A stretch of 64,000 nt of DNA from Pectobacterium araliae. GTDB taxonomy: Bacteria > Pseudomonadota > Gammaproteobacteria > Enterobacterales > Enterobacteriaceae. Below, piece by piece: positions 34,825-45,323 of the stretch. The stretch's first letter is position 1, and the number at the start of each line of letters is the position of its first letter. The notes below the pieces were generated by a model that saw only the letters and a list, made by a program, of their open reading frames with translations, made no database searches and was not told the origin of the DNA. The stretch spans positions 4,588,001 to 4,652,000 of the forward strand of contig NZ_AP028908.1 of the NCBI RefSeq assembly GCF_037076465.1, written 5' to 3'. The translations under genes were made by a program, and so were the position numbers.

Positions 34825-35247
34825 ATGAAACCAAAGACAATGACACTCGCCGAACTTCGCCTGCTTGCCAAAACACTGCGAAAAACAGCCGTTAATCGCA
34901 TCGAAATTAATGGGAAAGGCTGGTCGGTGCGCATGACCCGTGTCCCGACCGTACCCGTGGTGCTTCCTCCTGCCGAACCGTCAGAGCCACCACACGTTAT
35001 TTTTACGGTGTGTGCGCCGCTGCCCGGTCAGCTTTTACTGCGTCATCCCTTGCTGGACTCGTACTACGTGACGCCCGAAAAAGATGTACAAGTTAATGAT
35101 ATTCTGGGTTTTATTAAAGTCGGTGTGGTGTATCTACCGCTCAGAAGTACGGTCAGCGGCACGGTCGTTGCTGTCGAGTCCGCAGATGAACAGCCGGTTG
35201 AATATGGGAGCGAAATTTTCCGTATCCGAACCTCGTCAGGATTATAA
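34825..35247 (+). CDS. AccB-like biotinyl-domain protein lacking the biotin lysine
   Basis: 140 residues from the ATG at 34825; TTG 34777, ATG 34783 and ATG 34840 are also in frame and the start is uncertain. The N-terminus (TLAELRLLAKTLRKTAVNRI) resembles that of acetyl-CoA carboxylase carrier AccB, a proline-rich linker follows, and residues 58-135 align with the biotinyl barrel (CAPLPG; SGTVVAV; QPVEYG). At the biotinylation site the usual AMKM is VGVV (99-102), so Val101 replaces the acceptor lysine. It cannot be biotinylated in the normal way. It heads the SDR/ABC genes. Confidence 0.78.
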   Translation: MKPKTMTLAELRLLAKTLRKTAVNRIEINGKGWSVRMTRVPTVPVVLPPAEPSEPPHVIFTVCAPLPGQLLLRHPLLDSYYVTPEKDVQVNDILGFIKVGVVYLPLRSTVSGTVVAVESADEQPVEYGSEIFRIRTSSGL

Positions 35248-35349
35248 GTCCCCCTTATTGCCTCACATTATTTATGTCTTATACCAACTTGAAATAACGT
35301 CTTACAGTCGAAACAGAGAATAAAACAGCATGATGATAGGAGAGGTTCA

Positions 35350-36102
35350 ATGCCATTTTCGGATTATAACGTTGCCCTGGTAACTGGAGCATCCGCAGGG
35401 ATGGGTGAGGCAATTGTCGAACGGTTATGCCGGGAAGGCATCACGGTACATGCGGTTGCCCGCCGCCGTGAACAATTGGCGGCACTGGCTGAGCGCACTG
35501 GGTGCATCCCGCATGCGGTGGATGTCGCCGATTTGCATGCGCTGACCGAACTGTGTCGCGATCTTAAGGTGGATATTCTGGTCAATAATGCGGGGGTATC
35601 GCACCCAGGATCTATCCTCAACGCGGGTGAAAACGTGATTGACACTCAGGTGGATGTTAACTTACGTGCCGTGCTGCACTTGTGTCGACTTCTGGTGCCT
35701 GGAATGATGGCTCGGGACTGTGGTCACATCATTAACATCACCTCGATTGCAGCGATTTATAACTTCAACGGTAATTCCATTTATCACGCCACCAAAGCCG
35801 GGGTGCACGCTCTGTCACGCCAACTGCGCGTCGATTGTTACGGTAAACGGGTACGCGTTACCGAAATTTGTCCTGGCCGTGTTGCAACGGATATTTTCGG
35901 CAATGTGTCTGGCGATTATGAAGAGGCGCGCAAACGCTTTATCGAAGGATTTGAACTGCCGCAGGCGCAAGATATTGCGGACTGTGTTGCGTTTGCCCTC
36001 AGTGCCCCGATAGCGGTGAACATCGGTAACATCGAGATTACTCCGACGCTGCAAGTACCTGGCGGGCTTTCAACCATGCGGCCTGGCGACGGTATCGCCT
36101 GA
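35350..36102 (+). CDS. Short-chain dehydrogenase/reductase
   Basis: 250 residues, classical SDR. The cofactor motif TGASAGMG is at residues 13-20, NNAG is near residue 80 and the catalytic Ser-Tyr-Lys set is in ITSIAAIY and YHATK. The fold resembles YdfG-type 3-hydroxy acid dehydrogenases. The substrate cannot be deduced; a hydroxy acid or hydroxy amino acid would fit the context. A GGAGAGG site lies just before the ATG and a permease gene follows 19 bases after. Confidence 0.88.
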   Translation: MPFSDYNVALVTGASAGMGEAIVERLCREGITVHAVARRREQLAALAERTGCIPHAVDVADLHALTELCRDLKVDILVNNAGVSHPGSILNAGENVIDTQVDVNLRAVLHLCRLLVPGMMARDCGHIINITSIAAIYNFNGNSIYHATKAGVHALSRQLRVDCYGKRVRVTEICPGRVATDIFGNVSGDYEEARKRFIEGFELPQAQDIADCVAFALSAPIAVNIGNIEITPTLQVPGGLSTMRPGDGIA

Positions 36103-36121
36103 TTTTCAAGGGGTACAGTAT

Positions 36122-36817
36122 ATGGCGCTCGATTTCACAACCTTTATGACAGGCCGCTATGCCGACGTGATTGTTGAAGGTGCGATGATTACGCTGAAAC
36201 TGGCTGTGGGAGCCTGGTTGCTGGCCATGTTCATTGCGCTGATTCTGTTGGTGATAAGGCTGACAGAGCGCCGCGTAGCGATATGGATAGTCGCCGCCTA
36301 CGTCTCTTATCATCGCAATGTACCGACACTCATTCAGTTGATGATGTGGTACTTCGCCATTCCCACACTGTTGCCGGAATCGCTGCAAATGTGGATCAAC
36401 AGCTTCAATGCTGAATTCCTGTTTTCGATGTTTGCACTGGGTTTGTGTCAGGCCGCCTATTTTTCGGAGGATATCCGCAGTGGTCTGCGCGCGATTCCAG
36501 ACGGACAAAACGAGGCATCCCGTGCATTGGGGATGAGTTTTATGCGCTCCATGCGTTCAGTGATCCTGCCACAGGGCATCCGTAACGCGCTGCCGTCGCT
36601 GATCAACCACACCGTACTGTTATTTAAAAACACCAGTCTGGCAATGGTGATTGGTGTAGCAGAGCTGACGTATGTCACCCGCGATCTGGAGAACCAGACG
36701 TTCCGTACCTTTGAAGCTTATTTGATCGGTACGCTAGGGTATCTGATATTTTCCCTGCTACTGATGGGGGCGGGGGCGCTGCTATCGCGTCACTATCAAC
36801 GGGTGTATGCGAGGTAA
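36122..36817 (+). CDS. Amino-acid ABC transporter permease (HisMQ type), first subunit
   Basis: 231 residues with five or so membrane helices and the EAA loop ([28 protein letters not shown]) that docks the ATPase. It belongs to the polar amino acid uptake family. It lies 5 bases before the second permease and is part of an operon ending in the ATPase at 38324. The matching binding protein is probably the gene at 28846. Confidence 0.9.
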   Translation: MALDFTTFMTGRYADVIVEGAMITLKLAVGAWLLAMFIALILLVIRLTERRVAIWIVAAYVSYHRNVPTLIQLMMWYFAIPTLLPESLQMWINSFNAEFLFSMFALGLCQAAYFSEDIRSGLRAIPDGQNEASRALGMSFMRSMRSVILPQGIRNALPSLINHTVLLFKNTSLAMVIGVAELTYVTRDLENQTFRTFEAYLIGTLGYLIFSLLLMGAGALLSRHYQRVYAR

Positions 36818-36822
36818 CGACG

Positions 36823-37593
36823 ATGTTTGATATTTTCACGATCCTGCGTGACCATGGAATGTTGCTTTTGATGGGGCAATACCCGAGCGGGCCTCTCGGC
36901 GGTGTACTTTGTACTCTGTTGATTTCATTGCTCGCGGTGTTGCTGTCGTTCCCACTTGGTGTTTTGGTTGGGTTAGCGCGGCTATCACCGTGGCGCTGGT
37001 TAAGCTGGCCCGCCACGTGCTGGGTATATACGTTGCGTGGCATTCCACTGATGATGGTTGTGTTCTGGACCTATTTCTGTGTGCCGCTGCTTATCGGCCA
37101 TAACATCAGCGGTTTTTCGACCATGCTATGCACACTCGTGATTTACGAGAGTGCCTACATTGCCGAGATTGTGCGCGGAGGGATTCAGGCGCTGCCGTCA
37201 GGGCAATATGAAGCCTCGCGTGCATTGGGGATGAGCCACCTGAAAGCCTTACGGCTGGTGATCTTACCCCAGGCGTTATTTAACTCGCTGCCAAGCCTGA
37301 TCAGCCAGCTGGTGTCGATTATCAAAGACAGCACATTGGGCTATGTGATTAACGTTCCTGAGCTGACCTACGCGGCTAATCAAGTGAGTAACCAACTGCT
37401 TACCAAACCGTTTCAGGTTTTCGCCATTGTCGCACTGAGTTACTACATCATCTGTTTTAGTTTGACTTTTTTAGCGAACCGACTTGAAAGCTGGATTGCC
37501 AACAAACGACTGAATGAACAATCCCCGTCGGGTGATGATAACCCTCATCAATTATTTTTCGCCAACCCTAATCTGAAGAAGGAGGCACCATGA
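36823..37593 (+). CDS. Amino-acid ABC transporter permease (HisMQ type), second subunit
   Basis: 256 residues, several membrane helices, EAA loop [21 protein letters not shown] and the motif [12 protein letters not shown]. Pairs with the upstream permease as a heterodimer. Its 3' end overlaps the ATPase gene by four bases and includes that gene's GGAGG ribosome-binding site. The cytoplasmic C-terminus is longer and more polar than in the first subunit. Confidence 0.9.
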   Translation: MFDIFTILRDHGMLLLMGQYPSGPLGGVLCTLLISLLAVLLSFPLGVLVGLARLSPWRWLSWPATCWVYTLRGIPLMMVVFWTYFCVPLLIGHNISGFSTMLCTLVIYESAYIAEIVRGGIQALPSGQYEASRALGMSHLKALRLVILPQALFNSLPSLISQLVSIIKDSTLGYVINVPELTYAANQVSNQLLTKPFQVFAIVALSYYIICFSLTFLANRLESWIANKRLNEQSPSGDDNPHQLFFANPNLKKEAP

Positions 37594-38324
37594 TCCCGAT
37601 GATTTTATTTAATCAGGTCAATAAATGGTACGGTGAGTATCAGGCGCTGACCGATCTGAGTGCTGAAGTTAAACCTGGTGAAGTGGTGGTGGTTTGCGGT
37701 CCATCCGGTTCTGGAAAATCCACGCTAATTCGTACCGTCAATCGTTTAGAGCCTATTGAGCAAGGGCAGATCTTATTTGATGGTATGGATATTCATGGCA
37801 CCAGTACGCGACTGAATCAACTGCGTACACGCATTGGCTTTGTCTTTCAGAACTTCAACCTGTTCCCGCACGTATCGGTTATGGATAACATCATGATGTC
37901 GCCGATCAAGGTGCTGGGCATGAAACGTTCAGAAGCCCGTAAGAACGCAGGAGAATTGCTTGAGCGGGTGGGGTTGTCACACAAAGCACAAGCGTATCCC
38001 GCACAACTTTCCGGTGGGCAACAGCAGCGCGTGGCAATTGCGCGCGCACTGGCGATGAAGCCACCTGTCATGTTATTTGACGAACCGACATCGGCGCTCG
38101 ATCCTGAAATGGTCGGCGAAGTGCTGAATGTGATGCGCGGTCTGGCACAAGAAGGAATGACTATGATGTGTGTGACGCATGAAATGAATTTTGCCCGTGA
38201 CGTTGCCGATACCATTTGGTTTATGGATCAGGGACGAATTTTGGAGAAATCAACGCCAGCGCGATTCTTCACAGCGCCTGAGCACCCTCGTGCAAAGCGA
38301 TTTTTGAGCGATTTAGTTGTATAA
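37590..38324 (+). CDS. Amino-acid ABC transporter ATP-binding protein
   Basis: 244 residues. Walker A is GPSGSGKST (about residues 36-44), the signature is [15 protein letters not shown], Walker B is [12 protein letters not shown] and the switch histidine is in VTHEM. This is the GlnQ/HisP group. The ATG at 37590 is set by a strong GGAGG; a later ATG at 37599 is less likely. It could also energise the orphan importer at 45324-47734. Confidence 0.93.
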   Translation: MIPMILFNQVNKWYGEYQALTDLSAEVKPGEVVVVCGPSGSGKSTLIRTVNRLEPIEQGQILFDGMDIHGTSTRLNQLRTRIGFVFQNFNLFPHVSVMDNIMMSPIKVLGMKRSEARKNAGELLERVGLSHKAQAYPAQLSGGQQQRVAIARALAMKPPVMLFDEPTSALDPEMVGEVLNVMRGLAQEGMTMMCVTHEMNFARDVADTIWFMDQGRILEKSTPARFFTAPEHPRAKRFLSDLVV

Positions 38325-38331
38325 AATAGTG

Positions 38332-38358
38332 CCTGTACATCGAGGGGTGTACAGGTTT
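38332..38358 (+). terminator. Terminator after the island ABC operon
   Basis: CCTGTACA and TGTACAGG form an 8-bp stem with an 8-base loop, followed by TTT, eight bases after the ATPase stop. Confidence 0.7.
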
Positions 38359-38518
38359 CGGCGGGTCAATACTCACAAGTCAGCCCTTCGGGTTCCCCGG
38401 TTTTGCATGGATTTTGCCCTACTGCGTTCATCTCGGAAATCAGGTGATGCAGGGGGGAATCATCCGCTGTAACTCCCCACAGAGCTTAAAAAGGCCTGAA
38501 TTTCCCCGCTTACTGTGG

Positions 38519-38536
38519 TTGTCATAAAACTGTCAT
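38519..38536 (+). promoter_or_regulatory. Pho box 1 of pstS
   Basis: TTGTCATAAAACTGTCAT matches the PhoB consensus of two CTGTCAT-type repeats spaced by 11 bases, with only the first base differing. It lies 141 bases upstream of the pstS ATG and marks phosphate-starvation control. Confidence 0.88.
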
Positions 38537-38551
38537 GTTGTGTACATTTTA

Positions 38552-38569
38552 CTGTCACCAAATTGTCCT
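38552..38569 (+). promoter_or_regulatory. Pho box 2 of pstS
   Basis: CTGTCACCAAATTGTCCT is a second PhoB box, 33 bases after the first and therefore on the same face of the helix. The remainder of the 38325-38659 gap holds the terminator of the previous operon and no evident gene. Confidence 0.8.
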
Positions 38570-38659
38570 ATTTTTCCTCCTGCGAACTACACTCTGATTT
38601 GATAACTCTGATTGATAACGACTCTACGTCGAGACGTCGAGTATCCCACAGGAGGGATT

Positions 38660-39700
38660 ATGAAACTGATGCGTACCACTCTTGCCAGTGTTGTTGCGGC
38701 AACCTTTTCTCTGACAGCGGTCTCCGCTTTTGCAGCCGCTAACCTCACCGGTGCCGGTGCGACATTCCCTGCGCCTGTTTATGCCAAATGGGCTGACTCT
38801 TATCAAAAAGAAACCGGCAATAAAGTTAACTATCAAGGAATCGGTTCTTCTGGCGGTGTAAAACAGATTATCGCTAAAACGGTAGATTTCGGTGCTTCTG
38901 ACGCGCCTCTGGCCGACGACAAATTAGCACAGGATGGTTTATTCCAGTTCCCAACCGTTATTGGTGGCGTGGTACTGGCAGTAAACGTTCCTGGTATCAA
39001 ATCTGGCGAATTGACGCTGGACGGTAAAACACTGGGTGATATCTACCTGGGTAACATCAAAAAATGGAACGACCCGGCCATCACCAAACTGAACCCGAAC
39101 GCCAAGCTGCCAGATCAGGATATCGCTGTGGTTCGTCGTGCTGACGGTTCTGGTACGTCTTTCGTGTTCACCAGCTACCTGGCAAAAGTGAACCCAGAGT
39201 GGAAAGAGAAGATTGGTGCAGGTTCTACTGTGAACTGGCCAACCGGTCTGGGCGGTAAAGGTAACGATGGTATCGCGGCGTTCGTACAACGTCTGCCTGG
39301 TTCTATCGGTTACGTAGAATACGCGTATGCCAAGCAGAACAACCTGGCTTACACCAAACTGATTTCTGCCGATGGCAAAGCGGTTAGCCCGACTGGCGCC
39401 AGCTTCAGCAACGCGGCTAAAGAGATCGACTGGAGCAAGTCTTTCGCTCAGGATCTGACGAACCAGAAAGGCGCGGATGCATGGCCGATCACCTCAACCA
39501 CGTTCATCCTGGTTCAGACCAAACAGGAGAAACCTGAGCAGGGCGCTGAAGTGTTGAAATTCTTCGACTGGGCGTTCAAGAAAGGTGGCGAGCAAGCTGA
39601 AGCGCTGGATTACGCCACACTGCCAAAAGAAGTGGTTGAGCAAATCCGTGCTGCCTGGAAAACCCAGGTAAAAGACAGCAGCGGTAAAGCGCTGTACTAA
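38660..39700 (+). CDS. pstS: Phosphate ABC transporter periplasmic binding protein PstS
   Basis: 346 residues from the ATG at 38660, which has a GGAGGGA site; the upstream in-frame start is not used by the family. The signal peptide ends near residue 25 (SAFA/AANL). Phosphate-ligating segments [16 protein letters not shown] and [10 protein letters not shown] are conserved. It delivers phosphate to PstCA. Confidence 0.97.
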   Translation: MKLMRTTLASVVAATFSLTAVSAFAAANLTGAGATFPAPVYAKWADSYQKETGNKVNYQGIGSSGGVKQIIAKTVDFGASDAPLADDKLAQDGLFQFPTVIGGVVLAVNVPGIKSGELTLDGKTLGDIYLGNIKKWNDPAITKLNPNAKLPDQDIAVVRRADGSGTSFVFTSYLAKVNPEWKEKIGAGSTVNWPTGLGGKGNDGIAAFVQRLPGSIGYVEYAYAKQNNLAYTKLISADGKAVSPTGASFSNAAKEIDWSKSFAQDLTNQKGADAWPITSTTFILVQTKQEKPEQGAEVLKFFDWAFKKGGEQAEALDYATLPKEVVEQIRAAWKTQVKDSSGKALY

Positions 39701-39863
39701 TTATTGTATCGACACCATCGTGTTGATAACCAGAGCGTGATGAGGTTTTCAGGTTCTGGGAAATACGTAGTGGAATAACACGTCGTATCGGGGCGGAGAG
39801 GTGATAGCAACCTCTCTGCCTTCAATAGCTTATCAAATGCAGTTAAAACGAGAAGAGAGACGT

Positions 39864-40823
39864 ATGGCGGAGTACAAGCCAACTATCAAAGCCCCGGGGA
39901 AATATGGCGATATCCTCTTCAGCACGCTGGTAAAACTGGCGGCGCTGGTTACGCTACTGCTGTTGGGCGGCATCATCGTTTCCCTGATTGTGGCGTCCTG
40001 GCCCAGCATCGAGAAGTTCGGTTTTTCCTTCTTGTGGACGAAAGAGTGGGATGCGCCCGCAGAGCAGTTTGGTGCACTGGTTCCGATTTACGGTACGGTC
40101 GTAACCTCACTGATTGCACTGATTATTGCGATTCCGATTAGCTTTGGGATTGCGTTATTTCTGACTGAACTGGCACCCGCCTGGTTGAAACGCCCGCTTG
40201 GCGTAGCCATTGAATTGCTGGCGGCCATACCGAGTATTGTTTATGGCATGTGGGGGCTGTTCATTTTTGCTCCGCTATTCGCCAAATATTTTCAGCAGCC
40301 AGTAGGCAACGTCCTGTCCGGCATCCCTATTGTGGGTTCACTGTTCTCTGGCCCAGCATTCGGGATTGGTATTCTGGCGGCCGGCGTTATTCTGGCCATC
40401 ATGATTATCCCTTACATTGCAGCGGTCATGCGTGACGTGTTTGAGCAAACGCCCGTCATGATGAAAGAATCTGCCTACGGTATTGGCTGTACAACGTGGG
40501 AAGTGATTTGGCGCATTGTACTGCCTTACACCAAGAACGGTGTCATCGGCGGGGTGATGTTGGGATTGGGGCGTGCCTTGGGGGAAACCATGGCGGTCAC
40601 CTTTATCATCGGTAATACCTACCAACTCGACAGCGCGTCGCTGTATATGCCAGGCAACAGTATTACCTCTGCGCTGGCGAACGAATTCGCCGAAGCGGAA
40701 TCCGGCGTACACACGGCGGCGCTGATGGAGCTGGGGCTGATCCTGTTTGTGATTACCTTTATTGTTCTGGCATGTTCAAAGCTGATGGTGATGCGTCTGG
40801 CTAAAAATGAGGGGGCGCGCTAA
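39864..40823 (+). CDS. pstC: Phosphate ABC transporter permease PstC
   Basis: 319 residues from the ATG at 39864 (preceded by GAGAGA), equal to E. coli PstC. Six membrane helices and the EAA-type loop [22 protein letters not shown]. Overlaps pstA by one base (TAATG). The 163-base gap to pstS lets PstS be made in excess. Confidence 0.96.
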   Translation: MAEYKPTIKAPGKYGDILFSTLVKLAALVTLLLLGGIIVSLIVASWPSIEKFGFSFLWTKEWDAPAEQFGALVPIYGTVVTSLIALIIAIPISFGIALFLTELAPAWLKRPLGVAIELLAAIPSIVYGMWGLFIFAPLFAKYFQQPVGNVLSGIPIVGSLFSGPAFGIGILAAGVILAIMIIPYIAAVMRDVFEQTPVMMKESAYGIGCTTWEVIWRIVLPYTKNGVIGGVMLGLGRALGETMAVTFIIGNTYQLDSASLYMPGNSITSALANEFAEAESGVHTAALMELGLILFVITFIVLACSKLMVMRLAKNEGAR

Positions 40824-41710
40824 TGGCGACATTAGGCATAGAGCAAGACGCTGCTCTGGAGCGTTCGCGGCGTAAAATGCAGGCCTGGCGCCGCCAGAAA
40901 AACCGCATTGCGCTGTTCTTATCCATGTCCACGATGGTGTTCGGCCTGTTCTGGCTGGTCTGGATCCTGTTTTCGACCGTGACCCGAGGCGTAGATGGCA
41001 TGTCTCTGGCGTTGTTTACCGAAATGACGCCGCCGCCTAATACGGCGGGGGGTGGGTTGGCGAATGCCATCGTCGGGAGCGGATTGTTGATCCTGTGGGC
41101 GACGCTGCTGGGTACGCCGCTGGGTATTATGGCGGGCATCTATCTGGCGGAATACGGTCGTAAATCCTGGATCGCCGAAGTGATTCGTTTCATCAACGAC
41201 ATTCTGCTTTCAGCACCGTCGATTGTGGTGGGTCTGTTTGTCTACACGCTGGTGGTGGCCAAGATGCAGCACTTCTCCGGCTGGGCGGGCGTGCTGGCGC
41301 TGGCGCTGTTGCAGGTGCCGATTGTGATTCGAACGACCGAAAACATGCTTAAACTGGTACCGGATAGCCTGCGTGAAGCGGCTTATGCGCTGGGTACGCC
41401 GAAATGGAAAATGATTTCGGCGATTACGCTGAAGGCATCAGTATCGGGCATCATCACCGGGGTGTTGCTGGCTATTGCGCGTATCGCCGGAGAAACCGCT
41501 CCGCTGCTGTTTACATCGCTGTCGAATCAGTTCTGGAGCACGGATATGATGCATCCGATTGCTAACCTGCCAGTCACCATCTTCAAGTTTGCCATGAGTC
41601 CGTTTGTGGAGTGGCAGCAGTTGGCCTGGGCAGGGGTTCTGCTGATTACGCTGTGCGTTCTGCTATTGAATATTCTGGCGCGTGTTATTTTCTCTGCTAA
41701 GAAGCATTAA
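40823..41710 (+). CDS. pstA: Phosphate ABC transporter permease PstA
   Basis: 295 residues, six membrane helices, with the loop [26 protein letters not shown] (docking motif) and an extended N-terminal basic segment. It pairs with PstC. Third gene of the operon. Confidence 0.96.
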   Translation: MATLGIEQDAALERSRRKMQAWRRQKNRIALFLSMSTMVFGLFWLVWILFSTVTRGVDGMSLALFTEMTPPPNTAGGGLANAIVGSGLLILWATLLGTPLGIMAGIYLAEYGRKSWIAEVIRFINDILLSAPSIVVGLFVYTLVVAKMQHFSGWAGVLALALLQVPIVIRTTENMLKLVPDSLREAAYALGTPKWKMISAITLKASVSGIITGVLLAIARIAGETAPLLFTSLSNQFWSTDMMHPIANLPVTIFKFAMSPFVEWQQLAWAGVLLITLCVLLLNILARVIFSAKKH

Positions 41711-41739
41711 TTAGCGAAGAAATCGTAATTCGTTGATAA

Positions 41740-42570
<831 letters not shown>

Positions 42571-42583
42571 TTAGGAAAGCATC

Positions 42584-43315
42584 ATGGATAATCTGAATCT
42601 GAACAAACACATTTCCGGTCAGTTTAACGCCGAACTGGAACATATCCGCACGCAGGTTCTGACGATGGGCGGGCTGGTGGAGCAACAGCTGAGTGACGCG
42701 ATTACCGCAATGCATAATCAGGATGAGGAGCTGGCTCAGCAGGTGATTGAAGGCGACGCCAAAGTTAACATGATGGAAGTGGCGATTGATGAAGCCTGCG
42801 TGCGTATTATTGCAAAGCGTCAGCCGACTGCCAGCGATCTGCGTCTGGTAATGGCGATCATCAAAACCATCTCCGAGCTGGAGCGCATCGGTGACGTGGC
42901 GGATAAGATCTGTCGCACCGCGCTAGAGAAGTTCTCCCATCAGCATCAGCCGCTGTTGGTGAGTCTGGAGTCATTAGGGCGCCACACCGTGCAGATGTTG
43001 CATGACGTGCTGGATGCGTTTGCCCGTATGGATCTGGATGAAGCGATTCGTATTTATCGCGAAGACAAAAAAGTGGATAAAGAGTACGAAGGGATTGTGC
43101 GTCAACTGATGACCCACATGATGGAAGATCCTCGTACCATTCCCAGCGTACTGACAGCGTTGTTCTGCGCCCGTTCCATCGAGCGTATCGGTGACCGTTG
43201 TCAGAACATCTGTGAATTTATCTTCTATTTCGTCAAAGGTCAGGATTTCCGTCACCTTGGCGGCGATGCGCTGGAAAAGCTGTTGGCTGAGAAAGACAGA
43301 AAAGCGGAAGAGTAA
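42584..43315 (+). CDS. phoU: Phosphate-signalling regulator PhoU
   Basis: 243 residues, two three-helix bundles with the repeated metal-binding motifs ([13 protein letters not shown] and [13 protein letters not shown]). PhoU links Pst transport to the PhoR sensor and keeps the Pho regulon off when phosphate is ample. Last gene of the pst operon. Confidence 0.96.
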   Translation: MDNLNLNKHISGQFNAELEHIRTQVLTMGGLVEQQLSDAITAMHNQDEELAQQVIEGDAKVNMMEVAIDEACVRIIAKRQPTASDLRLVMAIIKTISELERIGDVADKICRTALEKFSHQHQPLLVSLESLGRHTVQMLHDVLDAFARMDLDEAIRIYREDKKVDKEYEGIVRQLMTHMMEDPRTIPSVLTALFCARSIERIGDRCQNICEFIFYFVKGQDFRHLGGDALEKLLAEKDRKAEE

Positions 43316-43337
43316 CGTTGTTTCGCGTTTAATACTG

Positions 43338-43369
43338 ATAACGCCCTGCTTGCAGGGCGTTATTTTTTA
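43338..43369. terminator. Bidirectional terminator phoU/sutR-like
   Basis: ATAACGCCCTGC and GCAGGGCGTTAT form a perfect 12-bp stem with a 2-base loop and a run of six T residues on the plus strand. It lies 22 bases after phoU and abuts the convergent regulator gene. Confidence 0.92.
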
Positions 43370-43920
43370 GCAGGATAGTGAATCAGATCGTGGAAGCGCA
43401 CTGTGGTGTCGGCGGGGTTGTGGTAGCGGTGTTCTCTGTCGGCGGCAAAGCGCAGAGCGTCACCTGCGGACAATAAGTGAGTCTGTCCATCAACGGTCAT
43501 CTCCAACTGGCCTTCCAACACAATAATATGCTCGATCACCCCGTCTTCATGGGGCGATGACGTGCTACTGGCACCCGCAGCCAGTTCAATAACCAGCATA
43601 TCGAAACGCAGTTTTTCGTCGTAGGGAAAGAGTGGCGCAGCGCGCATTCCCGCCTCATTTTCCCTGAATGTTGAACCTGCCCGATACGTCACGTCTTCAT
43701 CCGTGAGTGTCGATTCAATAAAGGCGGAAAACGCGACATTCATACCGGTCGCAATTTTCCACAGGATAGCAACCGTCGGGCTGGATTCACCGCGCTCGAT
43801 CTGGCCGAGCATCGCTTTACTGACACCCGTTTCTTCCGTTGCCCGCGTGAGGCTCCAGTTTCTCTCCTGCCTTAACGCTTTCAATGTAGCGCCAATACGG
43901 CAAGTTAACTCATCAGACAT
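43360..43920 (-). CDS. sutR: SutR/YdcN-like XRE-cupin transcriptional regulator
   Basis: 186 residues from the ATG at 43920; an in-frame upstream start would add 12 residues and run into an operator. The N-terminal XRE helix-turn-helix (TGVSKAMLGQIERGESSPTV) is followed by a C-terminal cupin barrel. E. coli ydcN (sutR) is likewise next to the benE-like ydcO gene, and the match in HTH and in the RAGSTFRENEAGMR segment is close. SutR represses sulfur-related genes in E. coli. It is divergent from benE, with two palindromes between. Confidence 0.8.
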   Translation of the reverse strand: MSDELTCRIGATLKALRQERNWSLTRATEETGVSKAMLGQIERGESSPTVAILWKIATGMNVAFSAFIESTLTDEDVTYRAGSTFRENEAGMRAAPLFPYDEKLRFDMLVIELAAGASSTSSPHEDGVIEHIIVLEGQLEMTVDGQTHLLSAGDALRFAADREHRYHNPADTTVRFHDLIHYPAKK

Positions 43921-43938
43921 TGATGCTGGCTCCTGCTT

Positions 43939-43954
43939 GTGCGTTATAACGCAC
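43939..43954. promoter_or_regulatory. 16-bp palindrome, copy 1 (probable SutR operator)
   Basis: GTGCGTTATAACGCAC, a perfect palindrome 18 bases upstream of the regulator start. It is identical to the second copy 37 bases away, so the two are about 3.5 helical turns apart. Binding by the adjacent regulator is inferred. Confidence 0.72.
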
Positions 43955-43975
43955 ACTGCTATGTTAACGCTTTCT

Positions 43976-43991
43976 GTGCGTTATAACGCAC
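43976..43991. promoter_or_regulatory. 16-bp palindrome, copy 2 (probable SutR operator)
   Basis: Identical to copy 1 and 20 bases upstream of benE, so it overlaps the expected benE promoter or leader. Confidence 0.72.
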
Positions 43992-44011
43992 GATAAGAAT
44001 GAAGGTATACC

Positions 44012-45196
44012 ATGCCTGCGTCATTTGCGCTAAAAGATGTCACGTTTTCGACCTTTACCGCCGGTTTTGTTGCGGTGCTGGTGGGGTATACCAGCTCGGC
44101 TGCCATCATTTTTCAGGCGGCGGAAGCGGCAGGTGCTAGCACGTTACAAATCGGCGGCTGGTTAAGCATATTGGGCATTGCCCAAGGGCTGGCGTCCATT
44201 AGCCTATCGCTGTATTACCGTGCACCGATACTGGCGGCGTGGTCCACGCCAGGGGCGGCGTTGCTGGTTACCAGCCTGCCGGGTACGCCACTCAATGAGG
44301 CGATCGGCGTGTTCCTATTTGCTTCTGCGCTTATTTTTATCTGCGGGATTACGGGTCTGTTTGCCCGCTTGATGAACGTCATTCCACAAGCCATTTCTGC
44401 TGCAATGTTGGCAGGGATTCTGCTGCGTTTTGGTGCGGATGCCTTTCTTGCTCTGCAACAGGATTTCTGGCTGGCTTTTGCGATGTGCATGACCTATTTG
44501 CTCAGCCGTCGGCTGCTGCCCCGCTTTGCCATTGTGTTAACGCTGCTCGCTGGCCTGCTGCTGGCCTTATTTCGCGGACAAATCGCGGTTTCTGATTCGC
44601 CGCTAGTATTTGCCGTGCCGGAATTCATTGCGCCGCATTTCTCGTTGTCGTCGCTGCTGGGCGTCGGTATTCCATTTTTCATTGTCACCATGGCGTCGCA
44701 GAATGCACCGGGTGTTGCCACGCTGAAAGCGGCGGGCTATCAGGTTCCCGTGTCACCGCTGATTAGCGTTACGGCACTAATCGCGTTGATCTTGACGCCG
44801 TTTGGTGGTTTTTCTGTCTGTATTGCCGCAATTACCGCCGCGATCTGTATGGGGTCGGATGTGCACCCCGATCCGAAGAAACGCTATCTTGCCGCTGTCG
44901 CTGCTGGTGGGTTTTATCTGCTGGCGGGCGTTTTCGGTGGATCGATCGGGCAGCTTTTTACCGCGCTGCCGCAGCCGCTGATTCACGCTATCGCTGGTTT
45001 GGCGTTGCTGAGCACCATTTCAGGCAGCCTGTACCGCGCGTTGCTGGATGAAAAACAGCGTGATGCGGCGGTGGTCACTTTCCTGATTACCGCCTCTGGA
45101 TTAACGCTATGGGGAATCGGCGCGGCATTTTGGGGACTGATTGGGGGGATGATGACTTGGTTGATTCTGTCAGCATACGCTGACAAGGTGCGTTGA
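44012..45196 (+). CDS. benE: BenE-family inner-membrane transporter (YdcO-like)
   Basis: 394 residues, about 12 hydrophobic segments, with the BenE-family opening FSTFTAGFVAVLVGYTSSAA and the MASQNAPGVATLKAAGY motif. The family includes benzoate/H+ symporters, but the E. coli YdcO relative has no proven substrate. Its link to a SutR-like regulator suggests an organic or sulfur-containing substrate rather than benzoate; this is inference. Confidence 0.87.
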   Translation: MPASFALKDVTFSTFTAGFVAVLVGYTSSAAIIFQAAEAAGASTLQIGGWLSILGIAQGLASISLSLYYRAPILAAWSTPGAALLVTSLPGTPLNEAIGVFLFASALIFICGITGLFARLMNVIPQAISAAMLAGILLRFGADAFLALQQDFWLAFAMCMTYLLSRRLLPRFAIVLTLLAGLLLALFRGQIAVSDSPLVFAVPEFIAPHFSLSSLLGVGIPFFIVTMASQNAPGVATLKAAGYQVPVSPLISVTALIALILTPFGGFSVCIAAITAAICMGSDVHPDPKKRYLAAVAAGGFYLLAGVFGGSIGQLFTALPQPLIHAIAGLALLSTISGSLYRALLDEKQRDAAVVTFLITASGLTLWGIGAAFWGLIGGMMTWLILSAYADKVR

Positions 45197-45323
45197 ATCG
45201 TCAGAATAATGTGCCAGAATACCAAAGTAACATAAGGTTATATTATAGCTATTTATGTTATTTCCCGCGTTTTCGCCCTGCTGATAGCCTGCGGTTAATA
45301 CATCAATAATTAAGGGGCAGGGA

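Noticed and set aside
43939..43991. A CRISPR-like repeat pair
   Set aside because: Only two palindromic copies with a 21-base gap and no cas genes; an operator pair explains them better.
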